Of a stretch of 33,926 nucleotides of DNA, positions 16,936 to 25,193 are shown piece after piece; the stretch's first letter is position 1; every line of letters begins with the position of its first letter. Source of the stretch: Litorimonas sp964414555 (GTDB lineage Bacteria > Pseudomonadota > Alphaproteobacteria > Caulobacterales > Maricaulaceae); the NCBI GenBank assembly GCA_964414555.1, contig CAYPWW010000022.1, positions 1 through 33,926 on the forward strand, written 5' to 3'. Made by a program: the position numbers and the translations under genes. Below the pieces are notes generated by a model. That model had not been told where the DNA came from. It saw only the letters and a program-made list of their open reading frames with translations, and searched no databases.

Positions 16936-18069
16936 ATGAAGATCCTGCTCGTCACGGATGCTTGGCACCCGCAGGTCAATGGCGTCGTGCGAACATTAGA
17001 CCAGACGGTCGCGGCCCTGCGCACACGCGGCCACGAGGTTGAAGTCATCGCACCCAGCGACGGATATTTCACCCTGCCCCTGCCGACCTATCCCGATATT
17101 CGCTTGGCGCCCTTTGCCTATCGCGACGTAAAACGCCGCATGATCGCCTTTGGGCCAGAAGCCGTGCATATCGCAACGGAAGGCCCGCTGGGCCAAATGG
17201 CCAAGGCGCTCTGCGTGAAATGGGCGATGCCGTTCACAACGAGCTATCACACAAAATTTCCAGAATATATCAAGGCCCGCGTCCCGTTCATTCCGTTGGC
17301 GTGGTCGTACCGCTATGTACGCGGCTTTCACAATGCGGGCGGGCGGACGATGGTAACAACGCCGTCCATGGTCACGTTTTTAGAAACGCGCGGCTTTACC
17401 AAGCTCGCCCCATGGGCGCGGGGCGTCGACACCGTCTTGTTCAATCCCGACAAAGCGACCGCGCCGAAAGATGTCTATGCTGATCTACCGCGCCCTATCT
17501 GGGTCAATGTCGGACGTGTCGCGGTTGAAAAAAACCTCCGCGCGTTTCTCGACCTCGACCTGCCCGGCACAAAAGTCATCGTCGGGGACGGCCCGCAACT
17601 GGCAGAGCAGCAACGCAGCTATCCCGATGTCGTCTTTACTGGCGCGAAATTTGAGACAGAGCTGGCCCGGCATTTCGCGGATGCGGATGTCTTTGTCTTT
17701 CCGTCGCGCACAGACACCTTTGGCCTTGTCATCATAGAGGCCATGGCGAGCGGCACGCCCGTCGCGGCCTATCCAGTATCAGGGCCCATCGATATTATTC
17801 CCGGGTCAGGCGCAGGTATTGTGCATGAAGACCTCCGCACGGCCTGTCTGGCGGCGGTAGAGCTGAACCCGGCTGACGCCATTGCCCATGCAAAGACCTA
17901 CAGCTGGGCGGCGGTGACAGATGTGTTCTTTGCGCTGCTGACGCCAGATTACCGTCCACGTCGCCGTTGGCGTCGATTGCGGCGGATGCGCAGGCTGGCG
18001 GGGCATCCGTTTCGCGCAATAAAACGCTGGCTACGACGGGCGGTGCGGAGGTTGCGCGGAAAGTCCTAA
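16936..18069 (+). CDS. Glycosyltransferase, GT4 (GT-B fold) family
   Basis: 377 residues. The N-terminal acceptor domain begins MKILLVTDAWHPQVNGVVRT, typical of GT4 enzymes related to lipid mannosyl- and sulfoquinovosyl-transferases. FTTSYHTKFPEYI follows. The donor-binding domain has WVNVGRVAVEKN, KVIVGDGPQ and the E-x7-E type motif around FPSRTDTFGLVIIEAMASG. It probably transfers a sugar from a nucleotide donor to a membrane lipid or envelope glycan on the cytoplasmic face; the exact sugar is unknown. The last 38 residues are extremely Arg-rich (RPRRRWRRLRRMRR and more), suggesting membrane attachment. A mini-ORF overlapping the start (16922-16939) carries the better ribosome site. Confidence 0.9.
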   Translation: MKILLVTDAWHPQVNGVVRTLDQTVAALRTRGHEVEVIAPSDGYFTLPLPTYPDIRLAPFAYRDVKRRMIAFGPEAVHIATEGPLGQMAKALCVKWAMPFTTSYHTKFPEYIKARVPFIPLAWSYRYVRGFHNAGGRTMVTTPSMVTFLETRGFTKLAPWARGVDTVLFNPDKATAPKDVYADLPRPIWVNVGRVAVEKNLRAFLDLDLPGTKVIVGDGPQLAEQQRSYPDVVFTGAKFETELARHFADADVFVFPSRTDTFGLVIIEAMASGTPVAAYPVSGPIDIIPGSGAGIVHEDLRTACLAAVELNPADAIAHAKTYSWAAVTDVFFALLTPDYRPRRRWRRLRRMRRLAGHPFRAIKRWLRRAVRRLRGKS

Positions 18070-18084
18070 GCTCAAAGCTTGGCG

Positions 18085-19053
18085 CTAGATTTTTTGGCTC
18101 TCTAAAAAACCATCGATGCGATCGAAAAAGATATCCCGGTAAACATTGCGCTCTAGAAACAACTCGTGCAGCGCCCCGGGCACAACTTCGAATTGGCAAT
18201 TGGCGCGGTCGGCGAATTTCTCGACACTCGCGGGGTCGACGATCGGGTCTGCTCCTGCCGCAAACATCAGCCCCGGAATTTTCAAATTCGGTGCATTACG
18301 ATTCACATACGCCATAGAAGACAGCGCGGCGCGGATCCAACCATAGGTCGGCTGTCCCACGCGCAGGCGCGGCGTCGTCTGGAAATAAGACGCCCAGATC
18401 GCATAACGATCTTTATCCGACGTCAGCTTATTGCCTTGGAAAGGAATGGGCATACCCGCGCGCTGGCGCTGGAAAGGCAAGTTGCGTTTCTCAAACCCCA
18501 GTCGCGAAAGTGCGACAATCGCACCGCGCATTAATGGCGTTTCCAAATCAAACAGACCCAACATAGGCGCACTGCCGATCACGGCATCTACGGACAACGT
18601 CCCCGACAAAATCGCGTGCAGCACAATCGTGCCGCCCATGGAATGTCCCATCGCCAAATGCGGACGCGGCAGCAACGGCGCAAACACCTCTGCCACATAG
18701 CCGAGGTCATCCGCATAATCTTGAAACGTCGACACATAGGACCGCAAGGGATCTTCTGTCAGGCGATCCGAGAGCCCTTGGCCACGAGGATCCACCATCA
18801 GCACGTTAAATCCGCGCGTGATCAGATCCGCTGTCGTCTCGAAATATTTCTCGATAAATTCCGTGCGACCGGGGGAAAAGATGATCGAACCGCGCGGCGC
18901 ATCCGTGGCCGCGCTGGCGAACATCACGCGCAGTCGGACGCCTTCATGGTCGACGTAATAGGTCTTGAGCCGCGGCTCTAACGCAGGCGGAACGGCGCGT
19001 CCGCCCGGCAGGACGATTTCGGCCGTTTCAAAATTTGGAAGGACGCGGGACAT
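18085..19053 (-). CDS. Alpha/beta hydrolase, lysophospholipase (PldB)-like
   Basis: 322 residues of the alpha/beta-hydrolase fold, serine aminopeptidase S33/lysophospholipase type. Ser138 lies in the nucleophile elbow GHSMGG. VDPRGQGLSDR is the conserved loop before it. The acid is probably the Asp in AAGADPIVD, and the catalytic His is in GALHELF. It probably cleaves monoacylglycerols or lysophospholipids. The frame could start at TTG 19080, but ATG 19053 is preferred. A perfect 11-base hairpin ends four bases before this ATG, and there is no clear Shine-Dalgarno sequence, so translation may be structure-controlled. The SCP2 gene lies just upstream on the same strand. Confidence 0.9.
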   Translation of the reverse strand: MSRVLPNFETAEIVLPGGRAVPPALEPRLKTYYVDHEGVRLRVMFASAATDAPRGSIIFSPGRTEFIEKYFETTADLITRGFNVLMVDPRGQGLSDRLTEDPLRSYVSTFQDYADDLGYVAEVFAPLLPRPHLAMGHSMGGTIVLHAILSGTLSVDAVIGSAPMLGLFDLETPLMRGAIVALSRLGFEKRNLPFQRQRAGMPIPFQGNKLTSDKDRYAIWASYFQTTPRLRVGQPTYGWIRAALSSMAYVNRNAPNLKIPGLMFAAGADPIVDPASVEKFADRANCQFEVVPGALHELFLERNVYRDIFFDRIDGFLESQKI

Positions 19054-19057
19054 AATA

Positions 19058-19089
19058 AGGGCGTGTTTCGCAATCGCCAAACACGCCCT
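19058..19089 (-). terminator. Hairpin between the SCP2 gene and the hydrolase start
   Basis: Perfect 11-base arms AGGGCGTGTTT (19058-19068) and AAACACGCCCT (19079-19089) with a 10-base loop. On the minus strand it begins 9 bases after the SCP2 stop and is followed by TTATT and the hydrolase ATG. The U-tract is weak, so it could be a terminator, an attenuator or a translation-control hairpin. Confidence 0.5.
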
Positions 19090-19098
19090 CCAATCGAA

Positions 19099-19392
19099 TT
19101 ACATATTCGAGAACAGGCTTTGCAGGCCCATGGCGACAGACATATCGCCCGCAACTTTCAGCTTGCCGGACATAAACGCCATCATCGGGTCCATGTCGCC
19201 AGATGCCAGCGCGATAAAGTCAGCCTTGTCGACGCTGATTGTGCAATCCGCATCTTTGTCTGCGACTTCAGCCGTCGTGCCTGTCGCGAACACTTGGCCG
19301 CCATCGCCAAAATCGAATTTGACGGATTTGTCCAAGCCACCTGCAGCGGCCAGAGCGTCGTTCATTTTGGAAGCAATTTCTTCATTGGTCAT
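19099..19392 (-). CDS. SCP2 sterol-binding domain protein
   Basis: 97 residues forming a single SCP2 domain. Recognisable parts are VKFDFGDGGQVFATG, DCTISVDKADFIALASGDMD, PMMAFMSGKLKVAGDMSVAM and the closing Leu-rich helix. SCP2 domains bind fatty acyl chains or other lipids in a hydrophobic tunnel; the single-domain bacterial form is presumably a cytoplasmic lipid carrier. The neighbour downstream on the same strand is a lysophospholipase-like hydrolase, suggesting a lipid-handling pair, though a strong hairpin separates them. Confidence 0.9.
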   Translation of the reverse strand: MTNEEIASKMNDALAAAGGLDKSVKFDFGDGGQVFATGTTAEVADKDADCTISVDKADFIALASGDMDPMMAFMSGKLKVAGDMSVAMGLQSLFSNM

Positions 19393-19450
19393 GGTGATCT
19401 CCAGTTTGTGTAAGGATAATATGGGATGGGCTGCGCCGTTTTGCTACCGA

Positions 19451-20329
19451 TTATTCCGGTTTGCGGAACTTCAAGGTTGCACGGTCGCTCTCGCCAATAT
19501 TGGCATAGGTTTCAGGATTGAAGTCCGCCGCCTCAACCGAGCCTTCTTTTGGCTGACGCAGACGAGGCTTCAAGGTCCAAACGCCAAAGGGGTGATCCGC
19601 CGTGTCCAGCGGGTTGGCATTGACCTCAGAGCTGGCGACAAATTCAAAACCGGCGCGCTTGGCCATGTCTTTCATATAGCTTTCTTGAACATAACCCGTG
19701 CGGCCCGCAGGGTCCTGCACGGCGGCTTCTGGCAGGCGGTGTTCAACAATGCCCAAGACACCACCCGGCTTTAGCGCCGCATAGAAATCGGCAAAGGCCT
19801 CATCGCCATAACCACCACCCATCCAGTTATGGACGTTGCGGAAGGTCAGCAGCACATCTAGCGAATTATCTGGCGCGATCTGGCCCAGCTTCTCACCCTC
19901 GCGATACATGAAACTGCCATATTGAATATCGCCGTAAACCTCTGTGTCGCCGTATTTTTCTTTATACTTGGCCAAGCGCTCGTCTAGGCGTTCGCTGACA
20001 GCTTCGGGAAACAGCACGGCCACATATTGGCCGCCATTATCCGCCAGATAAGGCGCGATGGCATTGGTGTACCAGCCCGGCCAGATTTCCGCGACGGTTT
20101 GGCCTTCGCCAATTCCAAAAAACTCCAATGTCTGCGCCGGATTGCGATATTGATCGCGCGCGCGCTCTTCGTCGCGACGGGGGTCAGCCAGAACTTCTGC
20201 CAACGTCACAGATGTCTCAGCTTCAACAACGGGCGCTTTCGGAGCGGCTGTTTTCGTCGCATCGCCACAAGCGGATAAAACAAGGGCGGAGGCGCCTAAC
20301 AGCGCGATCAATTTAGCATTCAAGGTCAT
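19451..20329 (-). CDS. Lipoprotein of the predicted methyltransferase family (COG4798 type)
   Basis: 292 residues. The N-terminus is a lipoprotein signal with lipobox LSAC (Cys at residue 21), so the mature protein is anchored in the envelope. The rest has a class I SAM-methyltransferase-like layout: AEIWPGWYTNAIAPYL as motif I, LLTFRNVHNWMG, ALKPGGVLGIVEHR and the C-terminal FGVWTLKPRL. From memory, family members read EIWPGGGWYT in motif I; here two Gly are missing, which may affect SAM binding. An extracytoplasmic location is also odd for a SAM enzyme. A non-methyltransferase role is possible. The gene stands alone upstream of the SCP2 gene. Confidence 0.8.
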   Translation of the reverse strand: MTLNAKLIALLGASALVLSACGDATKTAAPKAPVVEAETSVTLAEVLADPRRDEERARDQYRNPAQTLEFFGIGEGQTVAEIWPGWYTNAIAPYLADNGGQYVAVLFPEAVSERLDERLAKYKEKYGDTEVYGDIQYGSFMYREGEKLGQIAPDNSLDVLLTFRNVHNWMGGGYGDEAFADFYAALKPGGVLGIVEHRLPEAAVQDPAGRTGYVQESYMKDMAKRAGFEFVASSEVNANPLDTADHPFGVWTLKPRLRQPKEGSVEAADFNPETYANIGESDRATLKFRKPE

Positions 20330-20438
20330 GGCAGCTCTCTCTTAGTGTCAATTCTCGCGCCCGCGTTAGCTAAACTCCCACGCAATTCCAATCAAATTCC
20401 CGTGTGAGCCGAGTCGCTCAGAAAATGCAGTTCAGTCT

Positions 20439-20466
20439 CTTGAACAGCCAAACGGCCTTCCTAAAT
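20439..20466 (+). promoter_or_regulatory. Sigma-32 (RpoH)-like promoter of hsp20
   Basis: CTTGAA (20439-20444), a 15-base spacer, and CCTAAAT (20460-20466) resemble the RpoH consensus CTTGAA / CCCATNT. Transcription would start near 20474, exactly where the first leader hairpin begins. Confidence 0.5.
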
Positions 20467-20473
20467 CGACAGA

Positions 20474-20559
20474 TGCGAGCGCCATATCGGGCTCGCACAA
20501 CGACAGGCTCGCCAATGTTCGGGAGCCGCTAAACCATTGCTTTTTATAAGGATGACACC
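20474..20559 (+). ncRNA. ROSE-like RNA thermometer in the hsp20 leader
   Basis: Three successive hairpins fill the leader. (1) TGCGAGC (20474-20480) with GCTCGCA (20491-20497). (2) GGCTC (20506-20510) with GAGCC (20523-20527). (3) TTGCT (20537-20541) facing AGGA of the ribosome site AAGGA (20548-20552). In ROSE elements the UUGCU-AGGA pairing with a G-G mismatch hides the ribosome site until heat melts it. The layout, the mismatch and the downstream Hsp20 gene all fit; the outer part of hairpin 3 is short. Confidence 0.6.
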
Positions 20560-21042
20560 ATGCGTACCTATGATTTTTCTCCCATCTACCGCAACTTCGT
20601 CGGCTTTGACCGGATGGCCAGCATGATCGATGCGGCCGCCTCGCAAGCCGCCAAAACTAACACGACCTACCCGCCGTATAATGTGGCGCGCCTGTCCGAA
20701 GATGCCTATCGGATCGAGCTTGCCGTTGCGGGCTTCACAGCGGGCGATATCGAGATCGAGAGCCATGAAGGCGTATTGACCGTCACGGGCAACCAGGCGC
20801 CAACAGCGGAAAATGACGCCGCCGAATATCTGCATCGCGGCATTGCCGAACGTGGGTTCGAGCGTCGTTTCCAACTGGCCGATCACGTGCGAGTTGCATC
20901 TGCTGATCTGACGAATGGCTTGCTGATCATTAGCCTCGTGCGCGAAGTGCCTGACGCGCTAAAGCCCCGGAAGATCGCGATCAACAAAGCTGACGAAAAA
21001 TTAATTGCAGCAAAAACTAGTAAGTCAAAAAAGGCTGCCTAA
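20560..21042 (+). CDS. Small heat-shock protein, Hsp20/IbpA family
   Basis: 160 residues. The N-terminus (MRTYDFSPIYRNFVGFDRM) is the IbpA-type lead-in used by alphaproteobacterial Hsp20 proteins. The alpha-crystallin domain covers about residues 40-140: YPPYNVARLSEDAYRIELAV, a GDIEIE strand, HRGIAERGFERRFQL and LTNGLLIISLVRE. The tail carries KPRKIAI, the IXI-type motif that joins subunits. It binds unfolding proteins during heat stress in the cytoplasm. AAGGA lies 7 bases before the ATG and is predicted to be masked by the leader RNA. A convergent panE-like gene follows beyond a long hairpin. Confidence 0.95.
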   Translation: MRTYDFSPIYRNFVGFDRMASMIDAAASQAAKTNTTYPPYNVARLSEDAYRIELAVAGFTAGDIEIESHEGVLTVTGNQAPTAENDAAEYLHRGIAERGFERRFQLADHVRVASADLTNGLLIISLVREVPDALKPRKIAINKADEKLIAAKTSKSKKAA

Positions 21043-21124
21043 ATATAAGCTTCAAGCGCTCCACAGGCGACACTAAACCTCTCCCCTTGGTTTCGTCGTC
21101 TGATGTCTAGAGCCTTGTAAAGTC

Positions 21125-21165
21125 GGCGTCGCGCGGGACCCTCCCTCCCAAATCCGCGCGGCGCC
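21125..21165. terminator. Long GC-rich hairpin between the convergent genes hsp20 and panE
   Basis: GGCGTCGCGCGG (21125-21136) pairs over 12 positions (one T-G wobble) with CCGCGCGGCGCC (21154-21165), loop 17 bases. No good T-run follows on either strand, so it is a terminator-like stem of uncertain efficiency. Confidence 0.45.
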
Positions 21166-21169
21166 GCAT

Positions 21170-22171
21170 TTATCTCAGCAGACTTAAAATCTCTGATCCG
21201 GACAGTTTGGGGCTGACCTCATTTTGAAACGCGGATTTTACGGCGCTCAGAATGGCCGCGTTTTTCGTCGCGGTGCGACCCGCATTTTCGGCCTGACGGA
21301 CAATCTCGCCTTGCAAGTAATTGATCTCTGACGGACGCCCCGCCTCTAGATCATCCAGCATGGATGACCGCGCCTGCGCGTCGATTCTCACGATCATCTG
21401 CATGATAATACGATAGGCCCAATTCGGCAGGCGCAAGGTTTTGACAAGGGCACCCGGCGCGCGCCCATTAAAACTCCCGACCTCTACACCGGCGGCTCTT
21501 GCCACATCCAACGCCTCACTCACGCAAGCGGCCAGCGCCTGACGGTATTCGCGTTGCATCAGCCCCGCGCGCAAGGTTCCACCTGACAGCGCATTCAGGC
21601 CATTATTTAGATTGACGATCATCTTTGCCCATTGATCGCCGGTGATATTCTGGGACAGATGCACGCCCTGCCCCAGCGCCTCAAAAGCTGTCGCAAGTGT
21701 CTTCGCCGGCGCCACATCCGCCATCACGACATCCCCTGCCGTGCCACAGTGAAACGCGCCTGGCCCTGTCGGCGTGACATTGAACGGCACGATGGCTGGA
21801 ATAATTGTCGCTTGCGGCAGGGCTTTGCGCAGGGTCTCTGGATTGCGAATGCCGTTCTGAAAACTGACAACCGCCACGTCTGGGCTGGCGTGCGCCGCGA
21901 TCTGCAAAGCCGCCGTCGCCGTGTCTTGGCTCTTCGTGCAAAGGGCGATGATATCCGCCTCTGCCAGCGATTCCGGCGACGTTATGAAATCCACCGTATC
22001 TGCGGGAAGGTGCAATGGCGCACGCGCGAAATGCGTCAGGCGCAACCCCTGCGCAGCGATTTGGGCTTGATAGCGCGCACGTCCGATAAAGCGCACATCC
22101 GCACCGCCAGCTTGCAACAGCCCGCCCAGATAGCACCCAATCGACCCAGCCCCGAGAATAGAAATTTTCAT
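21170..22171 (-). CDS. panE: Ketopantoate reductase family protein (2-dehydropantoate 2-reductase)
   Basis: 333 residues, slightly long for the family (about 300). The N-terminal NADPH fold begins MKISILGAGSIGCYLGG with GAGSIG at residues 7-12. SFQNGIRNPETL, the catalytic Lys in DQWAKMIVNLNNGLNAL and the Ser-Glu of GRPSEINYLQGEI fit the active site. PanE reduces ketopantoate to pantoate in coenzyme A synthesis, but the family includes paralogues with other substrates and there is no pantothenate gene nearby. The frame runs upstream to 22294; ATG 22171 is chosen because the Rossmann strand starts there. Confidence 0.85.
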   Translation of the reverse strand: MKISILGAGSIGCYLGGLLQAGGADVRFIGRARYQAQIAAQGLRLTHFARAPLHLPADTVDFITSPESLAEADIIALCTKSQDTATAALQIAAHASPDVAVVSFQNGIRNPETLRKALPQATIIPAIVPFNVTPTGPGAFHCGTAGDVVMADVAPAKTLATAFEALGQGVHLSQNITGDQWAKMIVNLNNGLNALSGGTLRAGLMQREYRQALAACVSEALDVARAAGVEVGSFNGRAPGALVKTLRLPNWAYRIIMQMIVRIDAQARSSMLDDLEAGRPSEINYLQGEIVRQAENAGRTATKNAAILSAVKSAFQNEVSPKLSGSEILSLLR

Positions 22172-22202
22172 AGACCCGATGTGCGGGGTCTCGCGACTAG
22201 CG

Positions 22203-25074
22203 TCAATCGTGATCCTGTGAGCAGACATGCGTCTCTTCCCGCCAAGCAAAGCTCGGACGGGCGGCGGGCGCCGTTGGCCAAGTTTGCGCACCATCGGCGG
22301 GCAGTTTCTCAGTTGTGAAGCCGCGGCAATGGGACTGCGATCCCGAAATATAAAGATCCGTCGGCAGTTTCACCTTTCCACTGACAGCGGCTTTGGCGGC
22401 ATCGCTTAGTTCAAAACCCCATAGCTCCAACCAATCGGAAATATCGCGGTCTAACGCATGAGACAGCGCGACAAGGTTCCAGTCATTATTAGAGAGGGCG
22501 GTTGCTTCCGCGCGGGTGAAGGCGCCAAAGCCCAAACCATCGCGCTTGGCCAACCACGCCTCATCGCTGTTATCGGCGAGATTAAATTCGCGGTCGAGAA
22601 TATGCTGACGCGCCAGCAGGTGATAGCCGTTCTCCAGCAGGCCCAAATCCTGTGCCGCCATCATCAGCTGTAAATTAATCGCCGCGCCGTCGCTCCACTC
22701 GGTCAAATTCGCATCGCGCATAAATTGCGCGGGGTCCGCTGATCTCTGGCTTGCTTGGACGGTTTCGAACAAATCTTGATAGGGCAAGCTTTGACAGCCC
22801 AACCCAGCGCTATCGCCTGTCGCGGCGAAATACTGCGACTTCGCGTAATAGCTATAGGGGTTCGTGACCGTATGATTGGGCTGCCCCGCATAGCGGAAGC
22901 GGTTGCGTTCCAGACCGTGACCCATTTCGTGAATATCGCCGTGGCCAATCGGGTTAAACGCTCAATAAGCGTCATAGGGATTGCCGGAACAACCATAGCC
23001 GCACGTCGCTTGATCCGCGTTCATATGCTTGACCGTATCCAGTGTTTGGATATCCAAGCCATTGGCCGCCGCAAAATCATGGATTTCTGGCACGATATCG
23101 ATCCCATCGCCTTTCAGCCCTGCCAACACATGTGGCAAATTGCTGAGATATTCGTTCGTCGCATTGGCGACCAGCGCGGCACTGGGGAAATTGTCTCGAC
23201 CCGTTGTTTCGCGCATTTTTTCTAGCGTCGAATGGACTTGAAATCCGGGCGTTATTAATTCCGCCCAATCAAATTCACCCGCATCCAGTTTGGCAGCAAA
23301 ATCTGCGTCATCTTCGGGGCCGCGCCAGACGGCGTGTTGGCCGATATTCTCAAAGCGAAAGCTGGTCTGCACGTCTTTATTGTCAAAGCGCACCTGGATC
23401 GGCCCCCCATGGGGTGAGGTAAATTCAATCGTCTCTCCTGGGGCGATTGGCATATCTGGCGAGGACAAATGCTTGGGCCGCGAATAGCCGTCATCCAAGA
23501 ACTCATGCGTTGCGCCGGAACGTAAGAGATTGACACGAATATGCGTGTTCACGTCCGCACTATCCGTGCGGGTCACGCGCACGGTCTGACCCGGGATCGC
23601 ATATACGCCAGCCGCTGAATAATGCTCTCGCGCTGTCAATGTAACAGGGACTGTGGCCCGCGGTGTGTTCGCAAAATCAGAGCGGGAGAAATTACCGAGA
23701 TCGGCTTGAACGGGCACAAAGCTCCGCGCTGTATGAACAACGTGATCGGCAAAGAGCGCGCGCAACATGTCCCTACGCGGGGTCGTCATTTTATCCATTG
23801 GGAACGTAACGTCTCGCCGGTAATGATCAGCGAGCAGGATCAAGCCTTTATCAACAAGGTGACCGTCTTCTGCGAAAATATCCTTACCTGACCGATCATA
23901 GGAATCGATCCGCGACTTTATCGCACTCACAGGTCCAAGAAATTGGGCATCGTAATTGGATGCGTCTGGGCAGGTTTTGTCGTCACAGCTTGAGAGATCG
24001 ACCGTGAAGCTATCATCAGACAGATTTTCGATCAGCGTGGACAGACTGGCCTCTGCCTCTGATAACTCGCCATATCCGACCGTGCCATCAAAGCTCTCCA
24101 AGCTCTGCCGACGCCAGTAATTATCAGCCACATAGCGCGCGCCGAGAGCTGGAATTAATTCCGCGCCCAGATCCGTCAAACCGCCGTCATGGTGCACATA
24201 AAGCACGCCCTGCCCGCGTGCGAGCGCGGCGTCGACGGTGGCGGCGATTGCTGCAACGTCACTGTCTCCAACTTGGCTGATAATGAGAAAATCTGGATTA
24301 TTCGCTAGACAACCCGCCAGCGCGGCACCGTCGCAGGCGCCCGGCGCATTATAGCTCACACGCGCGCCATGTTGCCCATCCAGCCAAGATCGCGTGGCGG
24401 TCTGGTCCGGAAAATAATAACTCTCGCCCATCTGTGCGATGACGACCGACAGCTCTCCCGTGGCGAGATCTTCGCGGTTAGACAGCCACGCGCTCGCATT
24501 AAAGAGAAAGCGGTCCATGCCCGCATTGGCCGTGCCTGTGCGATAGGCATTACGCATCGGGTTAGAGCCCAGCACCAATGTACGTCCCTCGCTGACCGTG
24601 GCGGCAACGCCCAGCCCTTCATGGCGTATGGTGTAGTCCGTCCGCGTCACAGCATTGGAGCGCAAGACGATCGCCCCACCATCGCCAGCCTCTAAAATCG
24701 CGGCGTCATGTGTGGGGTCCAGTCAATCGCGCGCAGACTATCTGTTGTGACAGCCCCCTCTTCCGTCATATTGAAGAGCACGCGTTTGGCCGAGTTCAGT
24801 GCATTCGCGGCACAACCAATATCTTTGACAATTTCCGCATTCAAATTGGCGGCATCGACAGCATCCGCGATGCGACCAGATGTAAAGGCGATGCGTAAAC
24901 CAGCCGACGTCGCGCAAGGGTCTGTCGCGACAGGCGTTGGTGTCGGGGTTATTGGTCCGGCTGAGACGGGCGCAGGCGTTATGGTTCCCCGCCCCCACAC
25001 GCCACAAGTGAAGCCGCGATGAAACCTGTACCCAGCCAACGCATTGCCAAGCTTGTGTTTTGTTTGAAAGCCAT
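22203..25074 (-). pseudogene. ImpA/M60-like secreted metalloprotease gene, broken by two frameshifts and a stop
   Basis: Conceptually about 957 codons, like the immunomodulating metalloprotease ImpA family. The ATG at 25074 starts a lipoprotein signal (lipobox LVAC, then GGG). A one-base loss in the C-runs at 24987-24996 (G on the coding strand) shifts frame. A second one-base loss near the run at 24714-24717 breaks DWTP(T)HDAAIL. After that the frame is open from about 24709 to 22965, where TGA (22964-22962) follows NPYDAY; relatives appear to have Trp there. The same frame continues to 22203, with the gluzincin zinc motif HEMGHGLE and NPYSYYAKSQYF. The lesions lie before the active site, so no active protease is expected unless the changes are sequence errors. 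Confidence 0.82.
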
Positions 25075-25193
25075 GCGTATCAACCCTGTTGCAACTACGC
25101 CCGCAATCCGACACGCAATCCCTAAACAAGGGTAAGCCTAGCGTTTGCACCCTGAAAAGCCTTCAAGATACATGGTTAGCGAAAGATGTGCGC

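Noticed and set aside
20461..20886. 141-codon open frame on the minus strand over the hsp20 leader and gene
   Set aside because: It is antisense to a clear Hsp20 gene and to the structured leader, and its translation has no recognisable domain.
22962..22964. In-frame TGA in the metalloprotease gene as a selenocysteine codon
   Set aside because: Relatives appear to have Trp at this place, no SECIS-like hairpin was evident, and two frameshifts in the same gene favour decay.
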